Source of the DNA: Modestobacter roseus
GTDB taxonomy: Bacteria; Actinomycetota; Actinomycetes; Mycobacteriales; Geodermatophilaceae
DNA: 64,000 nucleotides
Reading direction: 5' to 3'
Assembly: GCF_007994135.1 (NCBI RefSeq)
Contig: NZ_VLKF01000001.1
Coordinates: forward strand, 1,922,001 to 1,986,000
In this document: positions 16,331-25,194 of the stretch, in pieces
Numbering within the stretch: the stretch's first letter is position 1
Layout: every line of letters begins with the position of its first letter
Notes under the pieces: model-generated
What the model was told of the DNA's origin: nothing
Database searches by the model: none
The model's input: the letters and a program-made list of their open reading frames with translations, nothing else
Program-made: the position numbers and the translations under genes

Positions 16331-17302
16331 ATGCGTGCTGTGCAGATCATCCGCTTCGGCGGCCCTGAGGTCCTGGACGTCGTGGACCTCCCCGATCCCA
16401 ACCCGGCGGACGGCGAGGTGCTCTACGAGGTCAGCTCCTCAGGGGTCAACTTCGCCGACACCCACCAGACGGAGAACAGCTACCTCGCCCCGCAGGAGCT
16501 GCCGCTGGTCCCCGGCGCGGAGTTCGTCGGCACCCCGGCCGGCGGCGGCCAGCGGGTGGTCGGGCTGCTGGCCGGCGGCGGCTACGCCCAGCGGGTCGCG
16601 GCAAACCCCCGGCTGACCTGGCCGGTGCCCGACGGGGTCACCGACGAGCAGGCCCTCGCCGTCGTTCTGCAGGGCGCCACCGCCTGGCACCTGCTGCGCA
16701 CCTCGACCCACCTCTCCCCCGGTGAGTCCGTCGTCGTCATCGCCGGCGCAGGCGGCGTGGGCACCCTGGCGATCCAGCTCGCCAAGCACTGGGGCGCCGG
16801 CCGGGTCATCGCCACCGCCTCCAGCCCGGAGAAGCGCGCGCTGGCCGAGTCCCTCGGCGCCGACGCCACCGTCGACCCGGCGCTGGCCGAGGACGACCCG
16901 AAGACCTTCACCGCCGCCCTGCGCGAGGCCAACGGCGGGCAGCGGGTCGACGTCGTCCTGGAGATGACCGGCGGCAACGTCTTCGACGGGGCCTTCTCCG
17001 CGCTCGCCCCGTTCGGCCGGCTCGCCGCCTACGGCACCGCGGGCCGGGTGCCGCCGAAGCCGGTGAACCCGCAGTCGCTGATGGGCACCAGCCGGGCGGT
17101 CATCGGCTTCTGGCTGGCGCACTGCATGACCCGCCCGCAGATGATGGACGAGGCGATGACCGACCTGCTCCCGCTCGTCGCCGACGGCACGGTGCGCCCG
17201 GTCAGCGGCGGCCGGTACCCGCTGACCGCCGTCCGCGAGGCCCACCAGGACCTGCTGGCCCGCCGCACCACCGGCAAGCTCGTCCTCGACCCGGCCCGGT
17301 GA
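16331..17302 (+). CDS. zinc-free MDR: quinone oxidoreductase-like
   Basis: A 323-residue medium-chain reductase of the NADPH:quinone oxidoreductase group. The N-terminal GroES-like domain reads IIRFGGPEVLDVVDLP and SSSGVNFADTHQTENSY without the zinc Cys/His ligands. The Rossmann domain has VVVIAGAGGVGTLAIQLAKH, RVIATASSPEKRALAESLGA (Ser-Ser-Pro after beta-2 fits NADPH) and DVVLEMTGGNVFD. It reduces quinones or enones in the cytoplasm. The ATG at 16331 fits a leaderless promoter; longer in-frame readings lack a conserved N-terminus. It is divergent from LysR and ends at a strong shared terminator. Confidence 0.9.
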   Translation: MRAVQIIRFGGPEVLDVVDLPDPNPADGEVLYEVSSSGVNFADTHQTENSYLAPQELPLVPGAEFVGTPAGGGQRVVGLLAGGGYAQRVAANPRLTWPVPDGVTDEQALAVVLQGATAWHLLRTSTHLSPGESVVVIAGAGGVGTLAIQLAKHWGAGRVIATASSPEKRALAESLGADATVDPALAEDDPKTFTAALREANGGQRVDVVLEMTGGNVFDGAFSALAPFGRLAAYGTAGRVPPKPVNPQSLMGTSRAVIGFWLAHCMTRPQMMDEAMTDLLPLVADGTVRPVSGGRYPLTAVREAHQDLLARRTTGKLVLDPAR

Positions 17303-17308
17303 CTCCCG

Positions 17309-17370
17309 AGGCATAGGAACCTCTGCACCCGGTTTCCGCGCGAGAACCGGGTGCAAAGGCTCCTGTGCCT
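17309..17370. terminator. long bidirectional terminator hairpin
   Basis: An extended inverted repeat: AGGCATAGGA (17309-17318) against TCCTGTGCCT (17361-17370), and inside it TGCACCCGGTT (17324-17334) against AACCGGGTGCA (17345-17355). It sits between the convergent MDR gene and VWA gene. Confidence 0.75.
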
Positions 17371-17384
17371 GGGTGGGACGGGCG

Positions 17385-18341
17385 CTACAGCAGGCGGTTG
17401 GTCCAGAGCAGCGAGCCGACGACGCCGAGGAGGGCGAACAGCAGCCCGCCGCGGACGAACCACGGGCTGACGTCCTGCAGCTCGGTCGTGTAACCGATCT
17501 GGCTGCCCAGGTCCTCGTACACCGCCTCCAGCTCCTCCGCGCTGGCCGCCTGGCTGTAGTCACCGCCGGTCTCGTCGGCGATCTGCTCCAGCGTCGCGCG
17601 GTCGACCGGCACCGGCACCACCTCGCCGTTGAGGTCGAGGGTGCCGTAGTCGGTGCCGAAGGCGATGGTGGAGACCGGCACCTCGGCGGCGTTGGCGGCG
17701 TCGATCGCCTGGGTCTCGTCGCGGCCCATGGTGCTGTAGCCGTCGGACAGCAGGACGATCCGCGCCGGCGGCACGGACACGCCCTCGGACTCCAGCGACG
17801 CCTGGTAGTTGGTGATCGCGGTCAGCGAGGTGAAGACGGCGTCACCGATCGCGGTCGCCTCGGCCAGCTCCAGGTTGTCGATCGCCGTGCGCACCGCGCC
17901 GCGGTCGGTGGTCGGGGTGACCAGCGTGCTCGCGGTACCCGCGAAGGCGACCAGCCCGAGGTTGATCCGCTCGGGCAGCACGTCGACGAACTCCTTGGCC
18001 GCGGTCTGCATCGCCTGGAACCGGTCGGGCTCGACGTCGGTGGCGCGCATCGACAGCGACACGTCGACCGCCATCACCACCGTCGCCCGCTCCCGCGGCA
18101 CCCGCACCTCGGTGCTGGGCTGGGCCAGGGAGAACACCAGCACGCCGAGCCCCAGGGCGACCAGCCCGAAGGCGACGTGCCGCCGCCACCCGGGCCGCTT
18201 GGGCACCAGCGTGCCGAGCAGCGCGACGTTGGTGAACCGGGCGGCGTACCGCGCCCGGCGCAGCTGCAGCACCACGTACAAGCCGACGACGGCGAGCACG
18301 GCCAGCAGGGCGAGCAGCCACAACGGCGACTGCAGGGTCAT
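17385..18341 (-). CDS. membrane-anchored VWA-domain protein (BatA-like)
   Basis: A 318-residue protein with two N-terminal membrane helices (WLLALLAVLAVVGLYVVL and HVAFGLVALGLGVLVFSL), a von Willebrand A domain (residues ~90-270) and one C-terminal helix (GGLLFALLGVVGSLLW). The metal-ion-dependent adhesion site is intact: DVSLSM (DxSxS), Thr in TPTTDRG and Asp in LLSDGYST. With DUF58 and MoxR, which overlap it by 4 nt each in a single operon, it forms the conserved MoxR/DUF58/VWA set thought to work as a chaperone-like system for envelope or redox proteins. The order matches Mycobacterium moxR1-Rv1480-Rv1481. Confidence 0.9.
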   Translation of the reverse strand: MTLQSPLWLLALLAVLAVVGLYVVLQLRRARYAARFTNVALLGTLVPKRPGWRRHVAFGLVALGLGVLVFSLAQPSTEVRVPRERATVVMAVDVSLSMRATDVEPDRFQAMQTAAKEFVDVLPERINLGLVAFAGTASTLVTPTTDRGAVRTAIDNLELAEATAIGDAVFTSLTAITNYQASLESEGVSVPPARIVLLSDGYSTMGRDETQAIDAANAAEVPVSTIAFGTDYGTLDLNGEVVPVPVDRATLEQIADETGGDYSQAASAEELEAVYEDLGSQIGYTTELQDVSPWFVRGGLLFALLGVVGSLLWTNRLL

Positions 18342-19303
18342 CGGGATGCTCCTCCGGAGCCGGCGCGCCGGCGGTCGGCGACGAAACGGACGACGTCGGC
18401 CAGCCAGTCGCGGTCGGTGCGCAGCCGCAGGTGCGCCGCCCCCGTCCGGCGCAGCGCGGCCGCGATCTCGGCGCGCTGGGCGGCCGCGCCCTCGGCGAAG
18501 CGGCGGCGGAACTCCGCGTCGCCGGTGGGCACCTCCAGGGTGCGCCCGCTCTCCGGGTCGACGACGGTGAGCAGCCCCACGTCGGTCAGCTCCAGCTCCC
18601 GCGGGTCGACGACCTCGACGGCGAGCAGCTCGTGCCGCGCGGACAGCCCGCGCAACGGCCGCTCCCAGTCGGCGTCGCCCCGCACGTCCGAACCCAGGAA
18701 GTCGGAGACCACCACGACCAGCCCGCGGCGGCGCTGCGGCCGGCGCAGCAGCTCCAACGCCGCGGCCAGGTCACCGCGGCGCCCACCGGAGGCGCGCGGA
18801 GTCGCGACCACCGCGCGCAGCAGCCGGTCGGCGGCCAGCCGCCCCGGTGCCGCCGGGTAGCGGTCGACCCGCTCCCCGGTGGTCACGACCGCGCCGAGCC
18901 GGTTGCCGCCGCGCACGGTCAGGTGGCTGACCGCCGACAGCGCGGCGATGGCCAGGTCGCGCTTCTCGCACTGCCCGGTGCCGAAGTCCAGGCTGGCCGA
19001 CAGGTCGACCACCGCCCAGGTCTCCAGCTCGCGGTCGGCGATGGTCTCCCGCACGTGCGGCACCTGGGTGCGTGCGGTGACCGGCCAGTCCATCCGCCGG
19101 ACGTCGTCGCCGGGGTGGTAGCTGCGGGAGTCGCCCGCCTCGCTGCCCGAGCCGGGCACCAGGCCCAGGTGGTCACCCTGCAGCAGTCCGTCGAGCCGCC
19201 GGCGCACGGTGAGCTCCAGCCGCCGCAGCAGCACCTCGGAGTTGCCGCTGCCGAAGTGGGGTGGTGCGCCGCCGTCCGGCCGCGGCGGAGGGACGCTGGT
19301 CAC
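18338..19303 (-). CDS. DUF58-domain protein
   Basis: A 321-residue DUF58 protein, middle gene of the MoxR/DUF58/VWA operon, overlapping both neighbours by 4 nt. Typical marks: VRRRLDGLLQGDHLGLVPGS, the DUF58 signature GDDVRRMDWPVTARTQVPHV followed by REDTI-like RETIADRELETW, then a VWA-like core (VVDLSASLDFG, RGLVVVVSDFLGSD). There is no membrane helix, so it is cytoplasmic or docks at the membrane through the VWA partner. Its molecular function is not established for the family; it is presumed to be an adaptor between the ATPase and VWA protein. Confidence 0.9.
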   Translation of the reverse strand: MTSVPPPRPDGGAPPHFGSGNSEVLLRRLELTVRRRLDGLLQGDHLGLVPGSGSEAGDSRSYHPGDDVRRMDWPVTARTQVPHVRETIADRELETWAVVDLSASLDFGTGQCEKRDLAIAALSAVSHLTVRGGNRLGAVVTTGERVDRYPAAPGRLAADRLLRAVVATPRASGGRRGDLAAALELLRRPQRRRGLVVVVSDFLGSDVRGDADWERPLRGLSARHELLAVEVVDPRELELTDVGLLTVVDPESGRTLEVPTGDAEFRRRFAEGAAAQRAEIAAALRRTGAAHLRLRTDRDWLADVVRFVADRRRAGSGGASR

Positions 19304-20607
19304 CCGCGCTGCGGCCCGGTGCCGTCGGGCCGTTCACCCTGCGCCGCGGTCGAGCCGGTGCCCTGCCCCTGCTGGCCGTGGCCGTTGGTCGGCTGACCCC
19401 ACGGCTGCGGCTGCGGCTGCGGCTGCGGCTGCGGCTGCGGCTGCGGCTGACCCCAGCCCTGCGGACCGGGCTGCTGCTGGGACTGGGGGTGCGGCTGGCC
19501 CCAGCCGGGCGGCGGGCCCTGCGGCTGACCGGCCGGCCCGAAGCCCGGGACCATCGGCCCGCCGGGCACGCCGGGTCCGAAGCCACCCGTCCGCTGCCGG
19601 GGGGTGACCTGCGGCAGCGGCACGCTCTCCACGATCCGCCGCACCACGTGGTCGGCCGGCACGCCGTCGGCCAGCGCGTCGTAGGAGAGCACCAGCCGGT
19701 GGCGCAGCACGTCACCGGTGACGTCGAGGACGTCCTGCGGCAGCACGTAGTCCCGCCCCCGGATCAGCGCGAGCGCGCGGCTGGCGCCGATGAGGCCCAG
19801 CGACGCGCGTGGGCTGGCGCCGTAGGACACCCAGCCGGCGACGTCGGGCATGCCGTGCTCGTCCGGGGCGCGGGTGGCCACCACCAGCCGGACGACGTAG
19901 TCGACCAGCGCGTGGTGGACGAACACCTCCGAGGCGGTCCGCTGCAGCCGCCGGACGTCGTCGGGGTCGAGCACCCGCTCGGCGACCGGCGGGACCGAGC
20001 CCATCCGGTAGATGATCTCCCGCTCCTCCTCCGGGCTCGGGTAGTCGACGAGCACCTTGAGCAGGAAGCGGTCGCGCTGGGCCTCGGGCAGCGGGTAGAC
20101 GCCCTCGTTCTCGATCGGGTTCTGGGTGGCGAGCACCAGGAACGGGTCGGGCAGCTTGTGGGTGACCCCGCCGATCGACACCTGCCGCTCGGCCATGACC
20201 TCCAGCAGCGCCGACTGCACCTTGGCCGGCGCCCGGTTGATCTCGTCGGCCAGCACGAAGTTGGCGAACACCGGGCCGAGCTCGGTGTCGAAGGAGTCCT
20301 GCCCCGCCTTGTAGATCCGGGTGCCGATGATGTCGGCCGGCACCAGGTCGGGGGTGAACTGCAGCCGGGCGAAGTGCCCGCCGACGACGGTCGCGAGGGT
20401 CTCGACCGCCAGGGTCTTGGCCACCCCGGGCACGCCCTCGAGCAGCACGTGCCCGCGGGCCAGGAGCCCGACCAGCATCCGCTCGACCAGCCGGTCCTGG
20501 CCGACGATCACGCGCTTGATCTCGAAGAGCGCCCGCTCGAGCCGGGCGGCGTCGACGGCGGGCGGGGTGGGCTGCTGCTGGGCGGGCGCGCTGCTGGCGG
20601 CGGTCAC
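19300..20607 (-). CDS. moxR: MoxR-type AAA+ ATPase with Gln/Pro-rich tail
   Basis: A 435-residue AAA+ ATPase. Residues ~25-330 are the MoxR core: VIVGQDRLVERMLVGLLARG, Walker A GVPGVAKT, Walker B FVLADEINRAPAKVQSALLE, sensor-1 LATQNPIENEG and the helical lid (RDRFLLKV, YGASPRASLGL). The last ~90 residues are a low-complexity Pro/Gly/Gln tail with an (Gln-Pro)n run coded by the hexamer repeat at 19403-19450; MoxR proteins normally end near residue 330-380. The start is GTG at 20607. The gene leads the MoxR/DUF58/VWA operon and lies just after a NlpC/P60 gene, as in the ripB-moxR1 arrangement. Confidence 0.92.
   Translation of the reverse strand: MTAASSAPAQQQPTPPAVDAARLERALFEIKRVIVGQDRLVERMLVGLLARGHVLLEGVPGVAKTLAVETLATVVGGHFARLQFTPDLVPADIIGTRIYKAGQDSFDTELGPVFANFVLADEINRAPAKVQSALLEVMAERQVSIGGVTHKLPDPFLVLATQNPIENEGVYPLPEAQRDRFLLKVLVDYPSPEEEREIIYRMGSVPPVAERVLDPDDVRRLQRTASEVFVHHALVDYVVRLVVATRAPDEHGMPDVAGWVSYGASPRASLGLIGASRALALIRGRDYVLPQDVLDVTGDVLRHRLVLSYDALADGVPADHVVRRIVESVPLPQVTPRQRTGGFGPGVPGGPMVPGFGPAGQPQGPPPGWGQPHPQSQQQPGPQGWGQPQPQPQPQPQPQPQPWGQPTNGHGQQGQGTGSTAAQGERPDGTGPQRG
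19403..19450. repeat. hexanucleotide tandem repeat inside moxR
   Basis: Seven perfect GGCTGC units (19403-19444) followed by GGCTGA. On the minus strand they encode the Gln-Pro dipeptide run in the tail of the MoxR protein. The hexamer keeps frame, so copy-number changes would lengthen or shorten the tail without a frameshift. Confidence 0.85.
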
Positions 20608-20721
20608 CGGGCCAGTGTCCTACAACCAGCTGTGCGAGTCCCGGCACGCACCGGACGCCCGGGGTCGACGGCGCAGTGGAGAGACTGCCTCAGCGCTCAC
20701 GGTGCTGCTAGCCTGACCCAC

Positions 20722-20755
20722 GCGTCGGGCAGCTCCCCCCGTGGCTGCCCGACGC
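20722..20755. terminator. strong hairpin between NlpC/P60 and moxR
   Basis: GCGTCGGGCAGC (20722-20733) pairs perfectly with GCTGCCCGACGC (20744-20755), 10-nt loop. CCTTT follows on the plus side. It lies 27 nt past the NlpC/P60 stop and so separates that gene's transcript from the moxR operon. Confidence 0.7.
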
Positions 20756-20781
20756 CCTTTCGCGTCCGGCCCCGGCCCCGC

Positions 20782-22164
20782 TCAGCCGGCCGGCCGCACC
20801 GCGCCGAAGTACGTCGAGCTCGACGTCCGCGCCGTGGAGACCTTCACGAACGAACCGCTGGTCGGCGCCTCGATCATCTGACCGTCGCCCAGGTAGATGG
20901 CCACGTGCACGATGTCCAGGTAGTTCGGGTTGGCGCTGCCGTCGTCCCAGAAGAGCAGGTCGCCCCGCTGCAGATCGCCCTTCGCCACGGTCTTGCCGCG
21001 GTTGAGCCAGTACTGGTCACGGCTGGTGCCGCCGATCCGGATGCCGGCCTGGGCGTAGGCGTACTGCGTCAGCCCCGAGCAGTCGAAGCCCCAGACGCTG
21101 GTGTCCGGCGAGATGCCGAAGCTGGGACCGTTGCTGCCGCCACCACCCCAGGAGTAGGGCACCCCGCGCTGGCTCATCGCCGCGGCGATGGCGGTCTCCA
21201 CGGTCGAGCGCGACGGGTTGCCGACGGTGGTCACCGGCGGCGGCGCGGGGGCGGCCACGGGGGCCGGCCGGGACGACGAGCCACCGGACGACGAGCCGCC
21301 GGACGACGAACCACCGGAGGAGCTCCCACCGGAGGACGCCGGCGGGGCCGCGGGGCTCCGCGGCGCCGCGGCCGCCGCGCGGGCAGCGGCGTCACGCTGG
21401 GCCTGCACCTGGGCCTGGGCCTGGGCTGCGGCGCGGTCGTCCTGCAGCCCGGTGAGGGTCTGCTGGGCCGCACTGAGCTGCTGCTCGACGGCGTCCTGCT
21501 GCTCGGTCAGCGCGGCGGCCTGCGCCCGGGCGGCGATCTCCTGCTGCTGGGCCCCGGCGAGCAGGGTCGCGGCCTCCTGCTGCAGCCCGTCGGCCTCGCC
21601 GAGGGTCTGCTGGGCGACGGTGTCGGCCGCGGCGGACTGCTCCTGCAGCACGGTGAGCTGGGCGACGACGTCGGTGCGGTGCTCGCCGACCGCGTCGAGC
21701 AGCGCGGCCCGCTCCAGCAGCTGCGCCGGCCCGCCGGAGGACAGCAGGGCGCGGGTGCCGGAGCTGGTGCTGCCCTGGATGTAGCTGGCCCGGGCGAAGG
21801 CGGCGACCTCGGCCTCGCCCTGCGCCAGCGCGGCAACCGCCCGGGCCGCCTCGGCCGCGGCGGCGTCGGCGTCGGCGCGGGCCTGCTCGTAGGCGGCCTG
21901 CGCCTCCTCGTAGTCCTGCAGCGCGATCTGCGCCGCGGCGGACGCGGCGGCTGCCGCGGACTCGGCCTGGGCGAGCTGGGCGGTGATCGCCCCCACCTCG
22001 GCGGCGGCGTCCTGCCGCGCGCGCTCGGCGGCGCTGATCTGCGCGTCGGTCGGCGCGGCCGAAGCCGGCGCCGGGGCGACCAGCAGGCACACGGTCACCG
22101 CGGCGGCGATCCCGAGGGTGCGCGGCACCCGTCGTCGTCCACCCGTGCTGAGCTGCGTACGCAC
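20782..22164 (-). CDS. secreted NlpC/P60 peptidoglycan endopeptidase (RipA-like)
   Basis: The GTG at 22164 has GAGGAG 8 nt upstream and gives a proper signal peptide (GGRRRVPRTLGIAAAVTV then CLLVAPAPASA|A). The mature ~425 residues are a long Ala-rich coiled coil (~45-270), a Gly/Ser linker made of GGSSS-type repeats (~285-310), and a C-terminal NlpC/P60 domain with Cys362 in FDCSGLTQYAY and His420 in IVHVAIYLGDGQMI. Such enzymes cut D-Glu-mDAP bonds of the wall and act in cell separation; the coiled coil resembles the autoinhibitory helices of RipA. It sits just before moxR, as ripA/ripB do in mycobacteria. Confidence 0.92.
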   Translation of the reverse strand: MRTQLSTGGRRRVPRTLGIAAAVTVCLLVAPAPASAAPTDAQISAAERARQDAAAEVGAITAQLAQAESAAAAASAAAQIALQDYEEAQAAYEQARADADAAAAEAARAVAALAQGEAEVAAFARASYIQGSTSSGTRALLSSGGPAQLLERAALLDAVGEHRTDVVAQLTVLQEQSAAADTVAQQTLGEADGLQQEAATLLAGAQQQEIAARAQAAALTEQQDAVEQQLSAAQQTLTGLQDDRAAAQAQAQVQAQRDAAARAAAAAPRSPAAPPASSGGSSSGGSSSGGSSSGGSSSRPAPVAAPAPPPVTTVGNPSRSTVETAIAAAMSQRGVPYSWGGGGSNGPSFGISPDTSVWGFDCSGLTQYAYAQAGIRIGGTSRDQYWLNRGKTVAKGDLQRGDLLFWDDGSANPNYLDIVHVAIYLGDGQMIEAPTSGSFVKVSTARTSSSTYFGAVRPAG

Positions 22165-22380
22165 CGACCCGACTCCTCGCGTTGCCCGGCACCACGGATC
22201 GGCGCCGGTCTCGACCAGTCCAGGCACACCCGGGCGGGTGTGCTCTCGACCGGGTCATCGACCGGATCGGGTGAACGCCTTGAGCTCGCCGGGGTCCTCT
22301 CCCCCTACGGGGTGAGGCGCCGCCGACAGGTGCCGTGCTGGAACGGCCGTCGCGAACGACCGCCGTCCTCCCGCACCAGA
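22165..22380. other. 5' region of the NlpC/P60 gene with a hairpin
   Basis: Between the ribosome site and the upstream terminator is a GC hairpin, GCACACCCG (22224-22232) with CGGGTGTGC (22235-22243), in what should be the untranslated leader. I looked for the ydaO/c-di-AMP riboswitch that often precedes such cell-wall hydrolase genes, but the conserved core segments are not recognisable. No gene is seen here. Confidence 0.35.
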
Positions 22381-22420
22381 AGGCGTCCCCCTGCACCGGC
22401 TTCCGCGCGGGGGGACGCCT
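22381..22420. terminator. strong hairpin after the acyl-CoA synthetase gene
   Basis: AGGCGTCCCCC (22381-22391) pairs perfectly with GGGGGACGCCT (22410-22420), 18-nt loop, 46 nt beyond the minus-strand stop at 22467. Confidence 0.7.
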
Positions 22421-22466
22421 TTCGATCAGGGAACCTGATCGAAGGCCGGGGCGACGGGGTCCTTCC

Positions 22467-24005
22467 TCAGTGGACCTTGCGGTCCTGCCCCTCCCAGAAC
22501 GCCTCGCGGAGCTTGAACTTCTGCACCTTCCCGGTGGCGGTGCGCGGGATGGCCGGGCGGAACTCCACCCGCTTGGGTGCCTTGTAGCCGGCCAGCCGGG
22601 CACGGCAGTGCGCGATGATCTCGCCCTCGGTGGTCTCCGCGCCCTCGGCGAGCACCACCAGGGCGGTGACCATCTCGCCCCACTTCTCGTCGGGCACCCC
22701 GATCACCGCGACCTCGGCCACCGCGGGGTGGCTGAAGACGGCGTCCTCCACCTCGATGGAGGAGACGTTCTCCCCGCCGGTGATGATCACGTCCTTCTTC
22801 CGGTCGGAGATGGTCAGCACCCCCTCGGCGTCGACCGTGCCGCCGTCCCCGGTGTGGAACCAGCCGCCGTCCAGCGCATCGGCCGAGGCCTGCGGGTTCG
22901 CCCAATAGCCGGCCAGCACGGTGTTGCCCCGCGCCAGCACCTCGCCGCTCTCGCTGGTGGTGATCCGGGTGCCCAGCGCCGGCGCCCCGGCCCGGGACAG
23001 CGCCCGGGCACGCTCCTCGGGGTCCAGGCCGTCGTACTCGGCGCGGGGCCGGTTGACCGTGAGCAGCGGGGAGGTCTCGGTGAGGCCGTAGATCTGGTTG
23101 AACTGCCAGCCCAGCTCCTCCTCGACCCGGGCGATGGTCCGGGACGGCGGCGGTGCGCCCGCGACGACGATCCGCACCTGGTCGCGCCCGGGCACCGGGC
23201 CGTCCCACTCGGCGGCCGCGTCGAGCACCGCGTTCCACACCGCCGGTGCCCCGGCCATCAGGGTGACGCCGTGCTCCTCGACGCGGCGGAGGATCTCCGC
23301 GCCGTCGACCTTGCGCAGCACCACCTGGGTGCCGCCCAGTCCGGCCACCGTGTAGAGCAGGCCCCAGCCGTTGCAGTGGAACATCGGCAGCGTGTGCAGG
23401 TAGACGTCGCGATCGCTGACCTGCATGTGCATGCCGAACGTGACCGCGTTGAGCCAGACGTTGCGGTGGGTCAGCTGCACGCCCTTGGGCCGCGCCGTCG
23501 TCCCGCTGGTGTAGTTGATCGTGGCGGTGGCGTCCTCGTCGGGCTCGGCCCAGGGGCGCGGCTCGGCGTCCGGTCGCAGCAGCCCGGTGTCGTAGTCCTC
23601 GCCGAGCACGAACCGGTGCCGCGCTCCCACGCCGTCCAGGGTGGGGGCGAGCTCGGGGTCGACCAGCAGCACCTCGGCGCCGCTGTGCTCGACGATGTAG
23701 CGCACCTCCTCGGCCTGCAGCCGGAAGTTGACCGGCACCAGCACGCGCCCGGAGGACGGGACGGCGTAGAGCAGCTCCAGCAGCCGGGCGGAGTTGTGGC
23801 TGACCACCGCCACCCGCTCGCCCTCCCCCACGCCGAGCGCGTCGAGGCCGGCCTGGACGGCGCGGGCGCGGCGGGCCAGCTCGCGGTGGGTGGTCGGTCC
23901 CAGCGACGGCGCCGGCTGGGCCGGCTCGTCGACGACGCCGATCCGGTCGCCGTAGACGAGCTCGGCGCGGTCGAGGAAGTCACGGGTGGTCAAGGGCACG
24001 CGCAT
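22467..24005 (-). CDS. AMP-dependent acyl-CoA synthetase
   Basis: The ATG at 24005 has GGGAG 6 nt before it and starts at the conserved RVPLTTRDFLDRAELVYGDR; product 512 residues. It is an ANL-superfamily ligase that activates a carboxylate to its CoA thioester through an acyl-AMP. Visible cores: A3 INYTSGTTARPKGVQLTHRN, MFHCNGWG, A5 NQIYGLTETSP, A7 GGWFHTGDGG, A8 DRKKDVIITGGENVSS, and the catalytic Lys of A10 in RTATGKVQKFKLRE. It resembles the medium/long-chain FadD3-like group. The acyl substrate is unknown. It follows the peptide-type ABC operon after a strong terminator, so it is probably its own unit. Confidence 0.9.
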   Translation of the reverse strand: MRVPLTTRDFLDRAELVYGDRIGVVDEPAQPAPSLGPTTHRELARRARAVQAGLDALGVGEGERVAVVSHNSARLLELLYAVPSSGRVLVPVNFRLQAEEVRYIVEHSGAEVLLVDPELAPTLDGVGARHRFVLGEDYDTGLLRPDAEPRPWAEPDEDATATINYTSGTTARPKGVQLTHRNVWLNAVTFGMHMQVSDRDVYLHTLPMFHCNGWGLLYTVAGLGGTQVVLRKVDGAEILRRVEEHGVTLMAGAPAVWNAVLDAAAEWDGPVPGRDQVRIVVAGAPPPSRTIARVEEELGWQFNQIYGLTETSPLLTVNRPRAEYDGLDPEERARALSRAGAPALGTRITTSESGEVLARGNTVLAGYWANPQASADALDGGWFHTGDGGTVDAEGVLTISDRKKDVIITGGENVSSIEVEDAVFSHPAVAEVAVIGVPDEKWGEMVTALVVLAEGAETTEGEIIAHCRARLAGYKAPKRVEFRPAIPRTATGKVQKFKLREAFWEGQDRKVH

Positions 24006-24074
24006 GGCGGCTCCCGGTGCCGGGGCCGGCTGCACTGCCGGCCGCTGACGTGGTCCCCGTCACGCTAGCGGGGT

Positions 24075-24111
24075 GCACGGGGGGACGCCGCACCTCGGCG
24101 TCCCCCCGTGC
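24075..24111 (-). terminator. terminator of the ABC importer operon
   Basis: GCACGGGGGGACGCCG (24075-24090) pairs perfectly with CGGCGTCCCCCCGTGC (24096-24111) around a 5-nt loop, directly abutting the last stop codon (24112-24114) of the importer operon. Confidence 0.75.
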
Positions 24112-25194
24112 TCAACCGGCCGCCGGCCCGCCGACCGCGGTTGCACCGGCCGGACGGCGCAGGCTCTCCTCCAGCCCGGCGAGCGGGAAGTGGCAGGCGA
24201 CCTGGTGTGCGGGGCGCAGCTCCCGCAGCTGCGGCGCCTCGTCCGCGCAGCGCTGCTCCGCCTTCGGGCAGCGGGTGCGGAACCGGCACCCGCTGGGCGG
24301 GTCGATCGGCGACGGCGGCTCCCCGGGCAGCACCGTCGGCCGGTGCGCCCGGCCGGTGGCGGCGTCGACCCGCGGGATCGAGTCCAGCAGCGCCGCCGTG
24401 TAGGGGTGCAGCGGCTCCCGGTACATCTGCTCGGCCGGCCCCACCTCGGCCAGCTGCCCCAGGTACATCACCGCCACCCGGTCGCTGACCTGCTTCACCA
24501 GGGCCAGGTCGTGGCTGATGAACAGGTAGGCGAGGTCCAGCTCCCGGCGCAGCTTCTCGAACAGGTTGAGCACCTGCGCCTGGATGAGCACGTCGAGGGA
24601 GGAGACCGCCTCGTCGCAGATGACCAGCGCCGGGTTCAGCGCGATCGCGCGGGCGATCGCCACCCGCTGGGCCTGACCACCGGAGAGCTCGTGCGGCCGG
24701 CGCCGGCCGTACGAGGTGGGGTCGAGGCCGACCAGGTCCAGCAGCTCCGCCACCCGGGCGCGCCGCCAGTCGGCGTTGCCCGCGCCGTAGCCGATCATCG
24801 GCTCCTCGACCAGCTCGGTGACCCGCCAGCGCGGGTTCAGCGAGCCGAACGGGTCCTGGTAGACCATCTGCATCTGCCGGCGGGCGTCCTTGAGGTCGCC
24901 CCGCTTGAGCGTCATCAGGTCCTGGCCCTGGAACTCCACGGTGCCCGACTTGGGCCGGGGCGCCTGGATCACCGACCGGGCCAGCGTCGACTTCCCCGAG
25001 CCGGTCTCCCCCACCACGCCGAGGGTCTCCCCGGCGCAGATGTCGAAGGACACGTTCGACACCGCGTGGACGACGCCGCCCTTGACCCCGCCCGCGGCCC
25101 GGACCGGGAACTCCTGCACCAGGTCCCGGGCGCGCAGCAGCGGCGCCTTGCCGCGCACCGCCTCGCCCTCCACGCGCTCGTCGACGGCGGTCAT
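24112..25194 (-). CDS. peptide-type ABC importer, ATPase 2 (DppF/OppF-like)
   Basis: The ATG at 25194 overlaps the previous stop by 4 nt, so it is preferred over a longer upstream reading; product 360 residues. The nucleotide-binding domain has Walker A GETGSGKST, Q-loop QMVYQDPFGSLNPRWRV, signature LSGGQAQRVAIARAI, Walker B ALVICDEAVSSLD and H-loop ISHDLALV. The C-terminal oligopeptide-transport extension (HPYTAALLDSIP, GCRFRTRCPKAEQRCADEAP) is present and marks the Dpp/Opp class. It energises import together with the second ATPase at 25191-26354. Last gene of the five-gene operon. Confidence 0.93.
   Translation of the reverse strand: MTAVDERVEGEAVRGKAPLLRARDLVQEFPVRAAGGVKGGVVHAVSNVSFDICAGETLGVVGETGSGKSTLARSVIQAPRPKSGTVEFQGQDLMTLKRGDLKDARRQMQMVYQDPFGSLNPRWRVTELVEEPMIGYGAGNADWRRARVAELLDLVGLDPTSYGRRRPHELSGGQAQRVAIARAIALNPALVICDEAVSSLDVLIQAQVLNLFEKLRRELDLAYLFISHDLALVKQVSDRVAVMYLGQLAEVGPAEQMYREPLHPYTAALLDSIPRVDAATGRAHRPTVLPGEPPSPIDPPSGCRFRTRCPKAEQRCADEAPQLRELRPAHQVACHFPLAGLEESLRRPAGATAVGGPAAG

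Noticed and set aside
22165-22466. ydaO/c-di-AMP riboswitch before the NlpC/P60 gene
   Set aside because: The conserved core segments expected for that class are not visible on the minus strand; only a GC hairpin is present.
19261-22587. 1108-codon plus-strand open frame opposite moxR and NlpC/P60
   Set aside because: Antisense shadow; composition is low-complexity and mirrors the real genes.
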